From contig CAYTPX010000018.1 of assembly GCA_964439955.1 (NCBI GenBank), forward strand, positions 1 through 37,644: DNA of 37,644 nucleotides, read 5' to 3'. The translations under genes and the position numbers were made by a program. How positions within the stretch are numbered: the first letter of the stretch is position 1; every line of letters starts with the position of its first letter. The notes under the pieces were generated by a model. It saw only the letters and a program-made list of their open reading frames with translations. It searched no databases and was not told the origin of the DNA. Positions 16,301 to 23,939 of this stretch are shown in pieces. The DNA is from UBA1794 sp964439955 (lineage in GTDB: Bacteria > Bacteroidota > Bacteroidia > Bacteroidales > Bacteroidaceae).

Positions 16301-17600
16301 CCAAGTAGTGGGCTATCGTTTCTATCGTCCCATGGTCGAGCTTAAAGGCATTTTTTATCAAGTCTTCCCCATATCCGGTCGCGCAACTTCCCGCAATTTT
16401 CACGTCCACGCCCATCTGTCGGCACTTTTCGTCCCACTTTTCCAAACCAAGGCGCACGGTTTCCACGGGATTCCCCTCATTGTTGCAATAATACTCATAA
16501 GCAATCCGTCCGCTACATTGGTCAATGGCCACAATTTTCGTAGTCGTCGAACCGGAGTCGATGCCTAAAAATACTCTTTCTGGAATCTCTTCCATATATT
16601 CCACCCCGCTGCTGACGTTTTTTTCTTGGCACCATCGTTCCAATTCCCTTTCATCCGAAAACAGGCAAGGCAACACATTCGATTTTCGTTGCTTCGGTCG
16701 TGCGGAAAGAACCCCCAACTTTTTGTAAAAGTCGCCAAAAGCCATCACCGGAGAATCCCCTGCCTGCAAAGCCGTCCCGAAGGCCGGTATCAACTCGGCT
16801 TGGGCAGGCAGCAGGAAGTCCCCCTCATTGCGGTTCAAATAACGTATAAATGCCTTACGCAACGAAGGTATGAACGACAAAGGCCCCCCGCAAAGGAGTA
16901 CGGGAGAGACTATTTCACAGCCATGAGAAAGCGTGGTTATCGTTTGTACAGCCACGGCGTGGAAGATGGAAGCCGCGATGTCAGGCCGGCTCACGTTGCG
17001 GGCTATCAAGTTCTGCACATCCGTCTTGGAAAACACGCCGCACCGTGACGCGATCGGGTGGATGGCCGTGGCTTCCTCTGCGAGAGATGACAATTCTTCC
17101 ACGGGGACGCCCAACAGGATGGCCATCTGGTCGATGAAAGCACCCGTCCCGCCCGCACAATTGCCGTTCATGCGCAAATCACTGCTCCCGTCTTCCTTTA
17201 TATATACGATTTTCGCGTCTTCTCCACCTATGTCTATCAACGTCCGCACGTGCGGGTATTGACGTTTTGCATAGGTCGTGGCAGCCACCACCTCTTGGAC
17301 AAACGGGACTTCCTCACCCAAACTTTCGGCCAAGCCCATGCCTACCGAGCCCGTAATGGCGAGACGAACGGGCAAAAGCCCCACTTCTTTCCCGGAAAGC
17401 CCCGAGGCTTCCTCAAAAAAGCGCAAGGCCTTTTTCACGACACCCGGGGCATCGGCATTATGGCGTTCGTAGCGAGTAAAAAGAGGATGGCCGTTTTCGT
17501 CGAGCAATACGAGCTTCGCCGTAGTCGAACCTATGTCAATACCTAACCTGAGAGGATTTTCCTGTCCAGATAAGCAGTCTTTTAGCACGTTCATGCGCAT
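13305..17600 (-). CDS. Large acyl-CoA dehydratase activase: tandem BadF/HgdC-type ATPases with DUF2229 and HgdB-like region
   Basis: About 1431 residues from ATG 17600. Two ASKHA ATPase domains start at GIDIGSTTAK (20-29) and GIDSGSTTTK (346-355). Each has the two cysteines that in HgdC hold a shared [4Fe-4S] cluster: C148 and C187, C472 and C511, both 39 apart. A CxxCxxxC cluster with a fourth Cys (632, 635, 639, 658) follows, then a DUF2229 region (about 700-900) and a C-terminal part resembling the HgdB-type dehydratase/double-cubane reductase family. Such proteins couple ATP hydrolysis to low-potential electron transfer; the substrate is unknown and no dehydratase subunits lie nearby. A GTG at 17654 would extend the frame but overlaps the promoter -7 box, so ATG 17600 (or 17594) is preferred. 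Homologues of this size are, I believe, common in Bacteroidales. Confidence 0.85.
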   Translation of the reverse strand: MRMNVLKDCLSGQENPLRLGIDIGSTTAKLVLLDENGHPLFTRYERHNADAPGVVKKALRFFEEASGLSGKEVGLLPVRLAITGSVGMGLAESLGEEVPFVQEVVAATTYAKRQYPHVRTLIDIGGEDAKIVYIKEDGSSDLRMNGNCAGGTGAFIDQMAILLGVPVEELSSLAEEATAIHPIASRCGVFSKTDVQNLIARNVSRPDIAASIFHAVAVQTITTLSHGCEIVSPVLLCGGPLSFIPSLRKAFIRYLNRNEGDFLLPAQAELIPAFGTALQAGDSPVMAFGDFYKKLGVLSARPKQRKSNVLPCLFSDERELERWCQEKNVSSGVEYMEEIPERVFLGIDSGSTTTKIVAIDQCSGRIAYEYYCNNEGNPVETVRLGLEKWDEKCRQMGVDVKIAGSCATGYGEDLIKNAFKLDHGTIETIAHYLAARKMQPDVSFILDIGGQDMKAIFVENAVVSRMELNEACSSGCGSFIETFARSLGYGVEDFARMACLAGQPCDLGTRCTVFMNSKVKQVLREGASVGDISAGLAYSVVKNCLFKVLKLHDAETLGKHIVVQGGTMRNNAVVRALEQLTGRTVYRSQRPELMGAYGCALFAQAHVEAGRTEARLSDLLRTVSYARKNSQCQGCENHCFIQRYRFGNGNTYVSGNKCERIFSNRGADCVVGENVYPKKYGLLFHRAEEASTHSMRKIGIPRCLNFYEEFPFWHTLFKEAGFEPVLSAPSTFMRYENFAHDVMSDNICFPAKLVHSHIHDLIARGVERIFMPYVVFEKLDGSGLDNSFNCPIVSGYSDVVRSVTDTNVPIDSPGISFKKEGDLQKGCTEYLRSLGVDSRRIKSALEKARAAQEEYERGVVVRNREILEKSRKSGMITILLAGRPYHSDPLIQHKLSEMIASLGVNVISDDIVRGDSSISIRETHLVRQWAYVNRLLKAATWVANHCGDDVHFVQMTSFGCGPDAFLIDEIRDILHRSGKTLTILKIDDINNIGSIRLRVRSLVENLKHNRTEEHRGKQSLPFVDTHHYVDSDRRRTILVPYFTDFISPLIPSVFERIGYHMESLPPSDGESAELGLKYANNEVCYPATLIVGDVIKAFASGRYNPEDTAVIITQTGGQCRATNYLGLIKKALIEAGYEQVPVLSLAPGNSRYNEQPGFRIPWMKILPMALAVILYSDCLSQFYYATLARETEKGTADRLRDRYLSEAKALITSGKPDALYELIGTAARDFDRVQMLDRSLPKVGVVGEIFLKFNSFAHKDVVAYLAHHGVEVIPPQLLKFFMQAFVNRKEYKRANVETDKIPDFVADLFYAMVCKKIKKANRKAGAFRYFKPFTDIFEDAELARNVVSLSAQFGEGWLLPGEIIAYAREGVNNVVSLQPFGCIANHIISKGVEKRIKTLYPRMNLLSLDFDSGVSDVNVANRLLLFANNLS

Positions 17601-17653
17601 GAATCCATAAAAAAGTCGTTGGTATTCTTTATGCTTGACCTGTGTGTCAGGCA

Positions 17654-17661
17654 CAAAAGTA
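17654..17661 (-). promoter_or_regulatory. -7 promoter box of the activase gene
   Basis: TACTTTTG on the minus strand fits TAnnTTTG and lies about 54 bp upstream of ATG 17600. No clear -33 TTG was found at the right distance. The box rules out the GTG codon at 17654-17652 as the start. Confidence 0.45.
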
Positions 17662-17713
17662 CATCGTTTTTCCCACTATGGAGAGAAGCGATTAGTACTA
17701 TTTAACAGCTAAA

Positions 17714-17803
17714 CGCCGACACACGGAAGCCCGTTTGTTCCCATAAGCGCAACGCCATTCCCTCTGCGGGACGTGCGTTAAAGGAGGACGGCCGTGTGCG
17801 GCG
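17714..17803. repeat. Long inverted repeat just downstream of lysA
   Basis: CGCCG-A-CACACGG (17714-17726) pairs with CCGTGTGCGGCG (17792-17803): 12 base pairs with one bulged A, enclosing about 65 nt. The enclosed part contains a smaller AACGC/GCGTT pair. It begins six bases past the lysA stop and may fold at the lysA mRNA 3' end. There is no T-run, so ordinary intrinsic termination is not clear. Confidence 0.4.
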
Positions 17804-17808
17804 GAATG

Positions 17809-18966
17809 CTACAACTCGTCGGAAAAATATGACTTCGGGAGGGGACGGCAGTTATACTGCGAAGCCATAATCTCCCCATAAGCCCCAGCGCTGCGCAAGG
17901 CTACCAAGTCTCCCCGATGCGTGCGGTTCAACTCCACATCCTTCCCGAAGACGTCACTGCTTTCGCAGATAGGACCTACGACGTCGTATATAGCCTCAGG
18001 CTCTTCACTTGAGAGATTTTCTATACGGTGATAGGCATCATACATGGCCGGACGGATAAGCTCGGTGAAACCTGCATCAAGAATGGCAAATTGCTTCGTC
18101 TCGCCCTGTTTCACATAAAGTACCCGGGAAACCAGCGAACCGCATTGGGCCACGATGGAGCGTCCCGGTTCAAAATGGACTTTCTGCCCCGGTCGTTGTT
18201 CAAGGAGTTGCTTGAATACAGCGAAGTAGTTGTCAAATGCAGGAATGGGCAAGTGGTTCGGGTGGAAATAATCTATTCCCAAGCCGCCCCCGAAGTTCAG
18301 ATTCGGGAGAGAGATGCCACGGCGTTCCAAATTATCTTGGATTTTATTGACACGGATTACCAAATTCCGGAAAACGGACATGTCGGTAATCTGCGAACCC
18401 ACATGGCAATGTATCCCAATCAAGGAAACATGGCTCATTTTCTGCAGTTCATCCAACACGCCGTCCAGCAGGCCTAAGTTTATTCCAAACTTGTTTTCCT
18501 TACGCCCGGTAGTGATTTTGGCATGAGTATGAGCATCTACGTCCGGGTTGATACGCAATGCGACCGGGGCCGTCTTGCCCTTTTTCCCCGCCAAGCGGTC
18601 GATTACCTCAAGTTCCGCCAGCGATTCTACATTGAAGCAGAAAATCTCTTCGTCCAAACCCAATTCGATTTCCCAATCCGCCTTGCCTACCCCGGCGAAA
18701 ACTATGCGCGAGGCCGGGAAACCTGCCTGTAAGGCCGCTTTAATTTCACCCCCACTCACACAGTCAGCCCCAAGCCCGCTCCGGGCTATCATCTGCAGGA
18801 TGCGCGGATTGGCATTCGCCTTGATGGCATAATGCACATCATAACCATAGCGGCCAGCCTCACTTTTCACTACCTCGAGCGTCTCTTGCAACAGGCGCAT
18901 GTCGTAGTAATAAAAAGGAGTAGGCAGATTGGCAAACTTTTCTACAGGGAATTTTCCTTTTAACAT
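17809..18966 (-). CDS. lysA: Diaminopimelate decarboxylase
   Basis: A 385-residue PLP enzyme of the alanine-racemase-type TIM barrel family that decarboxylates meso-diaminopimelate to L-lysine, the last step of lysine synthesis. Visible residues: the PLP lysine in YAIKANANP (K49), HCHVGSQI, the phosphate-binding GGGLGIDY, EPGRSIVA, and the active-site CESSDVFGKD supplied across the dimer interface. The C-terminal GAYGEIMASQYNCR is typical. A purine-rich GGAGGAG lies about ten bases upstream of the start. It follows lysC by 20 bp, so the first and last enzymes of the lysine branch are co-transcribed. It is the last gene of a long minus-strand run. Confidence 0.96.
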   Translation of the reverse strand: MLKGKFPVEKFANLPTPFYYYDMRLLQETLEVVKSEAGRYGYDVHYAIKANANPRILQMIARSGLGADCVSGGEIKAALQAGFPASRIVFAGVGKADWEIELGLDEEIFCFNVESLAELEVIDRLAGKKGKTAPVALRINPDVDAHTHAKITTGRKENKFGINLGLLDGVLDELQKMSHVSLIGIHCHVGSQITDMSVFRNLVIRVNKIQDNLERRGISLPNLNFGGGLGIDYFHPNHLPIPAFDNYFAVFKQLLEQRPGQKVHFEPGRSIVAQCGSLVSRVLYVKQGETKQFAILDAGFTELIRPAMYDAYHRIENLSSEEPEAIYDVVGPICESSDVFGKDVELNRTHRGDLVALRSAGAYGEIMASQYNCRPLPKSYFSDEL

Positions 18967-18986
18967 ACTCTTTCTCCTCCCGTTCC

Positions 18987-20315
18987 TTATGCTTGATCTA
19001 CATTATTAAAGAGCGTGTCGCTCAAGGCCTGCAATGCGGCTTTCTTGTCCGAGGCGCGGACAAGGAAGGAAATGTTGTAATTGCTTCCCCCATAGGATAC
19101 CATCCGCACGGGAATATCCTTCAGCGCGTTCAGGGCAAGCGACTCAAAACCTATGTTATCCCACTGCAGGTCACCAACGACACAGATGATGCACATGTCC
19201 TCATCTACCGTTACAGTCCCATATTTCTTCAAATCGTCTAAAATGCTGGGCAAGTACTTCGTGTTGTCAATGGTTACTGAAATTCCCACCTCAGAGGTAC
19301 ATACCATGTCGATGGAAGTCTGGTAATTCTCAAAAATACTGAATACCTTGCACAAAAAGCCATAGGCCAGCAACATGCGGCTCGACTTGATTTGGATGGC
19401 AGTGATGTTGTCTTTCGCCGCCACCGCCTTTATTTTATGCCATTCGGTCTCGTTGCTGATGATGGTACCCGGTGCGGAAGGGTCCATGGTATTGAGCAGG
19501 CGTACAGGGATGTTGGCAAATTTGGCGGGTTGCACACAGGTGGGATGCAAGATTTTCGCCCCGAAATACGCCAATTCGGCTGCCTCCTCGAAGTGGAGGT
19601 GGCGCAACGGTGAGGTCTTGTCCACGTAGCGCGGGTCGTTGTTGTGCATCCCGTCGATGTCCGTCCATATCTGGATTTCCGAAGCATGGATAGCCGCTCC
19701 AACCAACGACGCGGTATAGTCGCTCCCACCCCGCTGAAGATTGTCGATTTCGCCGTAGGCGTTGCGGCAGATGAAGCCTTGGGTTATGAAAATTTCGGCA
19801 TCCTTTTCTTTTTCCATCAAAGCAAGCAATTTCTCCTGGATGTACGCGGAGTCAGGCTCTGCATGCTTGTCGGTGCGCATAAAATCAAGCGCCGGGAGAA
19901 GCACGGACTTGACCCCGCATTCTTGGAGATAGAGGTTAATCATGTTTGTGGACATGAGTTCCCCCTGCGCCAAGACAATTTTCTCATTGAAGAGGGTAAA
20001 CAATCCTTTGGTCAGGGAGCGCAACGTGTCGAAGCAGGCTTTGATGGCGGCCGTGGCCTTTACCCGATATTCTTCCGTGGCGAAAAGTTCTACAAGATGT
20101 CCCTTGTATTTCTTTTCCAGCCGGTTAATGATTTCGTTGGCCCCTTCGGGGTTTTTCTTATAGAGGTAGTCGGAAATTTCGACCAAGGTATTCGTTGTCC
20201 CGGACATGGCTGAAAGCACGACGATTTTTTTCTCGCCGTCGTTGATAAGCCGAACTACATCTTTCATGCGTTGGGCAGATCCTACTGAAGTGCCTCCGAA
20301 CTTTAATACTTTCAT
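18987..20315 (-). CDS. lysC: Aspartate kinase (monofunctional)
   Basis: A 442-residue aspartokinase that phosphorylates L-aspartate at the head of the lysine, threonine, methionine and diaminopimelate pathways. The kinase domain has KFGGTSVG (5-12), the GGSDYTASLVGAA nucleotide/aspartate region (about 196-208) and WTDIDGMHNNDPR. Two ACT domains cover about 305-442 and are the likely site of feedback control by lysine or threonine. No homoserine dehydrogenase domain is fused, in contrast to ThrA. ftsE lies 75 bp upstream and lysA 20 bp downstream on the same strand. Which end product inhibits it cannot be read from sequence. Confidence 0.96.
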   Translation of the reverse strand: MKVLKFGGTSVGSAQRMKDVVRLINDGEKKIVVLSAMSGTTNTLVEISDYLYKKNPEGANEIINRLEKKYKGHLVELFATEEYRVKATAAIKACFDTLRSLTKGLFTLFNEKIVLAQGELMSTNMINLYLQECGVKSVLLPALDFMRTDKHAEPDSAYIQEKLLALMEKEKDAEIFITQGFICRNAYGEIDNLQRGGSDYTASLVGAAIHASEIQIWTDIDGMHNNDPRYVDKTSPLRHLHFEEAAELAYFGAKILHPTCVQPAKFANIPVRLLNTMDPSAPGTIISNETEWHKIKAVAAKDNITAIQIKSSRMLLAYGFLCKVFSIFENYQTSIDMVCTSEVGISVTIDNTKYLPSILDDLKKYGTVTVDEDMCIICVVGDLQWDNIGFESLALNALKDIPVRMVSYGGSNYNISFLVRASDKKAALQALSDTLFNNVDQA

Positions 20316-20339
20316 TTTCTACTTTGTTTTATCTTTTAT

Positions 20340-20372
20340 CGTAAATATTTCCTTTTCCGGCATTCGCCCAAA
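20340..20372 (-). promoter_or_regulatory. Possible internal promoter for lysC-lysA
   Basis: On the minus strand, TTTG (20369-20372), 21 bp and TATTTACG (20340-20347) roughly match the consensus, with two mismatches in the -7 box. The 75-bp gap is the widest within the purU-to-lysA run, so a secondary promoter is plausible but weakly supported. I saw no lysine riboswitch. Confidence 0.3.
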
Positions 20373-20390
20373 CGTCTTGCCCGGCGCGGC

Positions 20391-21155
20391 TCACGTCCCG
20401 GCATGCCCCTGCCCGTTTTCAAGAAAGCCCGTACTTTTTCCAACAGAAGTGTCAAGACTTTCTACCGTTTCCCCCGCAACTTCTGCGGGACAGACACTGA
20501 GCAAATGGTTCTGGCAACATAACATGATGCCCGGATACTCCTGTATCCAGGCAGGATTGTGCGTGGTCATGATGACGGCTGTCCCTTGCCTGCTGATTGC
20601 ATGCAAGAGTTCCACAATATGACGCCCCGTCTCCGGATCCAAGTTGCCGGTCGGTTCATCGGCCAAGATAAGCGCAGGCGAATTCAGCACGGCACGTGCT
20701 ATGACGATGCGCTGTTGTTCTCCTCCCGACAACTCGTTCGGAAATTTATAACCTTTGTTCTCCATCCCGACGAGCTTCAGGACATCCTCGATGCGACGGT
20801 TGATTTGCACTTTCTCCTTCCAACCCGTCGCACGAAGTACGAAATAAAGGTTGTCATACACACTACGGTCAGTCAATAAGCGGAAATCCTGGAAGACAAT
20901 CCCTAACTTTTTCCGAAGCGCGGAGATCTGCTTCTGCTTCAGCTTACGCAGGTCGTAGCCCATGACAACAGCCGTTCCGTCCACTACCGGAAGTTCTGCG
21001 TAGACGGTTTTCAAGAACGAGCTTTTCCCCGAACCGACCTTTCCCATGACATAGAGGAATTCTCCACGGTGAACCTCTAAGTTTACATCGTGGAGGACGG
21101 TCAGTTCCTGTTGCTTTATTACTACGTCCTTATATGAAATAAGTGGCCCTTCCAT
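20391..21155 (-). CDS. ftsE: FtsE-like ABC transporter ATP-binding protein
   Basis: A 254-residue ABC ATPase with Walker A GKVGSGKS (38-45), a Q-loop in IVFQDFRLL, the signature LSGGEQQR (about 141-148), Walker B LILADEPTG and the H-loop in TTHNP. Sequence style (DRSVYDNL, LRKKLGIVFQDFRLL) points to FtsE, which with FtsX controls peptidoglycan hydrolases at the division site. No ftsX or other permease lies nearby. LolD/MacB-type lipoprotein or efflux ATPases are the main alternative. The last 40 residues lack family motifs. It sits 22 bp after hisIE and 75 bp before lysC, embedded in an amino-acid biosynthesis run, an arrangement I believe recurs in Bacteroidales. Confidence 0.85.
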   Translation of the reverse strand: MEGPLISYKDVVIKQQELTVLHDVNLEVHRGEFLYVMGKVGSGKSSFLKTVYAELPVVDGTAVVMGYDLRKLKQKQISALRKKLGIVFQDFRLLTDRSVYDNLYFVLRATGWKEKVQINRRIEDVLKLVGMENKGYKFPNELSGGEQQRIVIARAVLNSPALILADEPTGNLDPETGRHIVELLHAISRQGTAVIMTTHNPAWIQEYPGIMLCCQNHLLSVCPAEVAGETVESLDTSVGKSTGFLENGQGHAGT

Positions 21156-21177
21156 AGGTCAAACGTGAGGTTTCCGG

Positions 21178-21828
21178 TCACTCTTTATGCCGTTTCTTCA
21201 ATTCTTCGGCCAACTCTTCGATGCGATGCCCCTTTGATGTCAATAAGACGATGAGGTGGTAAATCAAGTCGGAGGCTTCGTAAATCAACCGGTCGTCCGT
21301 GCCGTTGGTCGCTTCGATTACGGTTTCCACCGCTTCCTCCCCCACTTTCTGGGCCATGCGGTTCACCCCGGCTTTAAACAAGGAAGTCGTATAGGACTTC
21401 TCCGGCATTTCCCGATGACGCTTCTCTATGAAATCCTGCAAATAGCTAAGGAAATAAATATTTGCCTCGTTCCTCTCTCCCCAGCACGTATCGTTTCCTG
21501 TATGGCAAACCGGCCCTTCGGGGATAGCTTTGATAAGCAATGTGTCGTTGTCGCAATCGGGAACAATGGAAACCACGTGCAAGAAGTTGCCGGAAGTCTC
21601 CCCTTTTGTCCAAATACACTGGCGGCTACGGCTGTAGAACGTCACCTTCCGCGTCTCTACCGTAGCCTTATACGCTTCCTCGTTCATGAATCCGAGCATT
21701 AATACCCGGGAAGTATAACAATCTTGCACAATGGCTGGAACCAGCCCGCCCATCTTTCCAAAATCAAGCGGCAAGAGTTCAAGATTTTGCTCCATTTCTC
21801 TGTATGTTTTTAGTCTATAATCTAACAT
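21178..21828 (-). CDS. hisI: Bifunctional phosphoribosyl-AMP cyclohydrolase / phosphoribosyl-ATP pyrophosphohydrolase
   Basis: HisIE catalyses steps 2 and 3 of histidine synthesis: hydrolysis of PR-ATP to PR-AMP, then ring opening to ProFAR. Of 216 residues, the N-terminal HisI domain has SRSRQCIWTKGETSGN, the metal-binding DCDNDT and GPVCHTG. The C-terminal HisE domain has the VGEEAVETVIEA helix motif. ATG 21828 overlaps the end of hisF by 14 bases and has GGGAGGG a few bases upstream, although those bases also code for HisF. ATG 21795 (MEQNLELLPLDF) would remove 11 residues and better match typical HisI N-termini; the choice is uncertain. The order hisH-hisA-hisF-hisIE is standard. Confidence 0.95.
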   Translation of the reverse strand: MLDYRLKTYREMEQNLELLPLDFGKMGGLVPAIVQDCYTSRVLMLGFMNEEAYKATVETRKVTFYSRSRQCIWTKGETSGNFLHVVSIVPDCDNDTLLIKAIPEGPVCHTGNDTCWGERNEANIYFLSYLQDFIEKRHREMPEKSYTTSLFKAGVNRMAQKVGEEAVETVIEATNGTDDRLIYEASDLIYHLIVLLTSKGHRIEELAEELKKRHKE

Positions 21829-22573
21829 TTATGCCCTCCCGATGGAGGTATTCCTTCAAGTCGTGGATGCATATTTCCCCAAAGTGGAATACACCGGCGG
21901 CCAGCGCAGCATCGGCTTTCCCATACACAAAAGCGTCCCTGAAGTGTTCCATTTTCCCGGCGCCACCGCTGGCGATGACCGGAATCGGAAGCATCCCCGC
22001 AAGTTCCGCAAGGGCCTCGTTCGCATAGCCTGTATGTACGCCGTCATGGTTCATGCTTGTAAATAAAATCTCACCTGCACCCCGCTCGGCAGCTTCGTGT
22101 GCCCATTCGAACAAACCACGCGCTGTCGGAATCCGCCCTCCATTCAAATAGCATCTCCATCCGCCTTCCGGGGTCATTTGGGCATCGATTGCACACACGC
22201 ATACTTGGGAGCCAAAATGGAGGGCTATCTCGTCTATCAATTCGGGATGCCGGATTGCCGCAGAGTTGACGGAAACTTTATCGGCCCCGGCCTCCAAAAG
22301 CCGGGCCACATCGTCCAGTTCATTGATTCCCCCACCCACAGTGAAAGGAATGTCCAGCGTGGCAGCCACTTTACGTACCAACTCCGTAAAAGTCTTGCGC
22401 CCCTCATGGCTGGCCGTTATGTCGAGATAAACCAATTCGTCCGCACCTTGTTCGCTATAGGCACGCCCCAATTCTACCGGATCACCCGCTTCCCTCAAAT
22501 TAACAAAGTTCGTGCCTTTGACGGTCATCCCGTCTTTTATGTCGAGGCAAGGTATAATGCGTTTCGCTAACAT
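21815..22573 (-). CDS. hisF: Imidazole glycerol phosphate synthase, cyclase subunit
   Basis: A 252-residue TIM barrel. With ammonia supplied by HisH it converts PRFAR to imidazole glycerol phosphate and AICAR. Catalytic aspartates are D11 (IPCLDIKDG) and D130 (CAIDAQ). Phosphate-binding loops are seen as FTVGGGI and IASGGAG. It overlaps hisA by 7 bases and hisIE by up to 14, indicating translational coupling. The AICAR released feeds directly into purine synthesis. Confidence 0.97.
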   Translation of the reverse strand: MLAKRIIPCLDIKDGMTVKGTNFVNLREAGDPVELGRAYSEQGADELVYLDITASHEGRKTFTELVRKVAATLDIPFTVGGGINELDDVARLLEAGADKVSVNSAAIRHPELIDEIALHFGSQVCVCAIDAQMTPEGGWRCYLNGGRIPTARGLFEWAHEAAERGAGEILFTSMNHDGVHTGYANEALAELAGMLPIPVIASGGAGKMEHFRDAFVYGKADAALAAGVFHFGEICIHDLKEYLHREGINVRL

Positions 22574-23307
22574 AGGTTCTTCTTTATATAGTCCTGAATA
22601 TCTTTAGGGGAGATGCGTCCTTCATATAGAGCTTTCCCGAATATGACAGCCGGAACTGCAGCGCGTTCCAGAGAACGTATGTCATCCATGCAGCTTACGC
22701 CCCCGCTTGCCACGAGATAAAGCTCAGGGTATTCCGAAAGTATTTCTGTATATAATTCCAAATTACAGCCCTCCAGCATGCCATCGCGGGAAATATCCGT
22801 ACAAATAACTTTCCGTATACCACCTTGCCCGTCTACATATTTTTTCAACAACGCCGCCAAATCAATCCCCCCCCCGCTCTTCCAGCCGGAAACGGCAATC
22901 TCTTTGCCACGGACATCCGCCCCAAGAATTATTTTTCCCGACCCATATTGCCCTATCCAACGGGTGAAAGTCGCCGGGTCATGCACCGCGATACTGCCTC
23001 CAGTAACCATTTGCGCACCACACTCGAACGCTATCCGCAAATCCTCATCCGTTTTCAACCCCCCCCCGAAATCAATAACCAAAGAAGTCTGGGAAGCAAC
23101 TTGTTCGAGTATTTTATAATTTACAATATGATGCGAAGCAGCTCCATCTAAATCTACCATGTGCAGGCGGCGGATACCCCAACCTTCAAATTGTTTGGCC
23201 ACCTCCAAAGGATTTTCAGAATAGACTTTCTTTCGTTCATAGTCGCCTTGGGAAAGGCGCACGCACTTTCCCTCTATAATATCAATGGCAGGAATAAGTT
23301 CAATCAT
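22567..23307 (-). CDS. hisA: ProFAR isomerase
   Basis: A 246-residue TIM barrel paralogous to HisF that isomerises ProFAR to PRFAR. D9 (PAIDI) and the aspartate in ICTDISRDG are the catalytic acid/base pair. FGGGLK, SGGGID and VASGGV are glycine-rich phosphate loops. The start ATG 23307 (MIELIPAIDI) was preferred to an in-frame ATG at 23322 because it gives the normal N-terminus; it overlaps hisH by 8 bases. Two of the glycine triplets are each encoded by GGG GGG GGG, giving uninterrupted runs of nine Gs (22867-22875 and 23059-23067), possible slippage sites. Confidence 0.96.
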   Translation of the reverse strand: MIELIPAIDIIEGKCVRLSQGDYERKKVYSENPLEVAKQFEGWGIRRLHMVDLDGAASHHIVNYKILEQVASQTSLVIDFGGGLKTDEDLRIAFECGAQMVTGGSIAVHDPATFTRWIGQYGSGKIILGADVRGKEIAVSGWKSGGGIDLAALLKKYVDGQGGIRKVICTDISRDGMLEGCNLELYTEILSEYPELYLVASGGVSCMDDIRSLERAAVPAVIFGKALYEGRISPKDIQDYIKKNLC

Positions 23308-23911
23308 AAGCCGAATCCGCAAATTCTATAAAGTTCCGTAGAATCTGTTCCCCCACTTTCCCGCTTTTCTCTGGATGGAATTGGGTCGCAAAGAAGTTCC
23401 CTTTCTGCAGCGATGCGCTGAACGGGAAAATATAGTCGGCCGTCCCAATAGTATATGCCGTAAGAGGCACGTAATAGCTATGTACAAAATAGACAAACGA
23501 GCCTTCTTTTATACCTTTATACAAAGCCCCTCTCAAATTGTACAAAGAGTTCCAGCCCATGTGCGGTACCTTTTGCGCCTTTTCCTTAGGGCGGAAAAGC
23601 AAGACATTTGCGGAATCAAACACATCCAATGCATCTGCGTCACCCTCCTCCGAGTGGTGGCACAAAAGCTGCATGCCTAAGCAAATACCTAAAACAGGTT
23701 GCCGCAATGAAGGTATCAATCGATCAAGCCCCTTACGGCGCATGTATTCCATTGTGGAAGAAGCCTCACCTACGCCGGGAAATATGATTCGGTCGGATTG
23801 CCTAAGCGTTTGTTCATCAGCCGTAATCTCAGCTTCGATACCCAAACGCCGCAAGGCATAGTCCACTGAGCGTATATTGCCAGCGTTGTATTTGATAATA
23901 GAAACTTTCAT
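23300..23911 (-). CDS. hisH: Imidazole glycerol phosphate synthase, glutaminase subunit
   Basis: A 203-residue class I glutamine amidotransferase that hydrolyses glutamine and channels ammonia to HisF. The triad is visible: nucleophile C77 in LGICLGMQL, and the His and Glu of QFHPEKSG near residue 180. PGVGEA near residue 45 is the typical oxyanion-strand region. It begins the his block and ends inside the start of hisA. The purU gene lies 28 bp upstream on the same strand. hisG, hisD, hisC and hisB are not in this window and must lie elsewhere. Confidence 0.96.
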   Translation of the reverse strand: MKVSIIKYNAGNIRSVDYALRRLGIEAEITADEQTLRQSDRIIFPGVGEASSTMEYMRRKGLDRLIPSLRQPVLGICLGMQLLCHHSEEGDADALDVFDSANVLLFRPKEKAQKVPHMGWNSLYNLRGALYKGIKEGSFVYFVHSYYVPLTAYTIGTADYIFPFSASLQKGNFFATQFHPEKSGKVGEQILRNFIEFADSAYD

Positions 23912-23939
23912 GCTGACCTTTCTCTCCTACTGCTTATGG

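Noticed and set aside
17601..17654. GTG start at 17654 for the activase gene
   Set aside because: The codon overlaps the TACTTTTG -7 box, so it would not be transcribed from that promoter; ATG 17600 or 17594 is better.
20316..20390. Lysine riboswitch upstream of lysC
   Set aside because: The gap is only 75 bp, too short for the large lysine aptamer, and no conserved core was seen.
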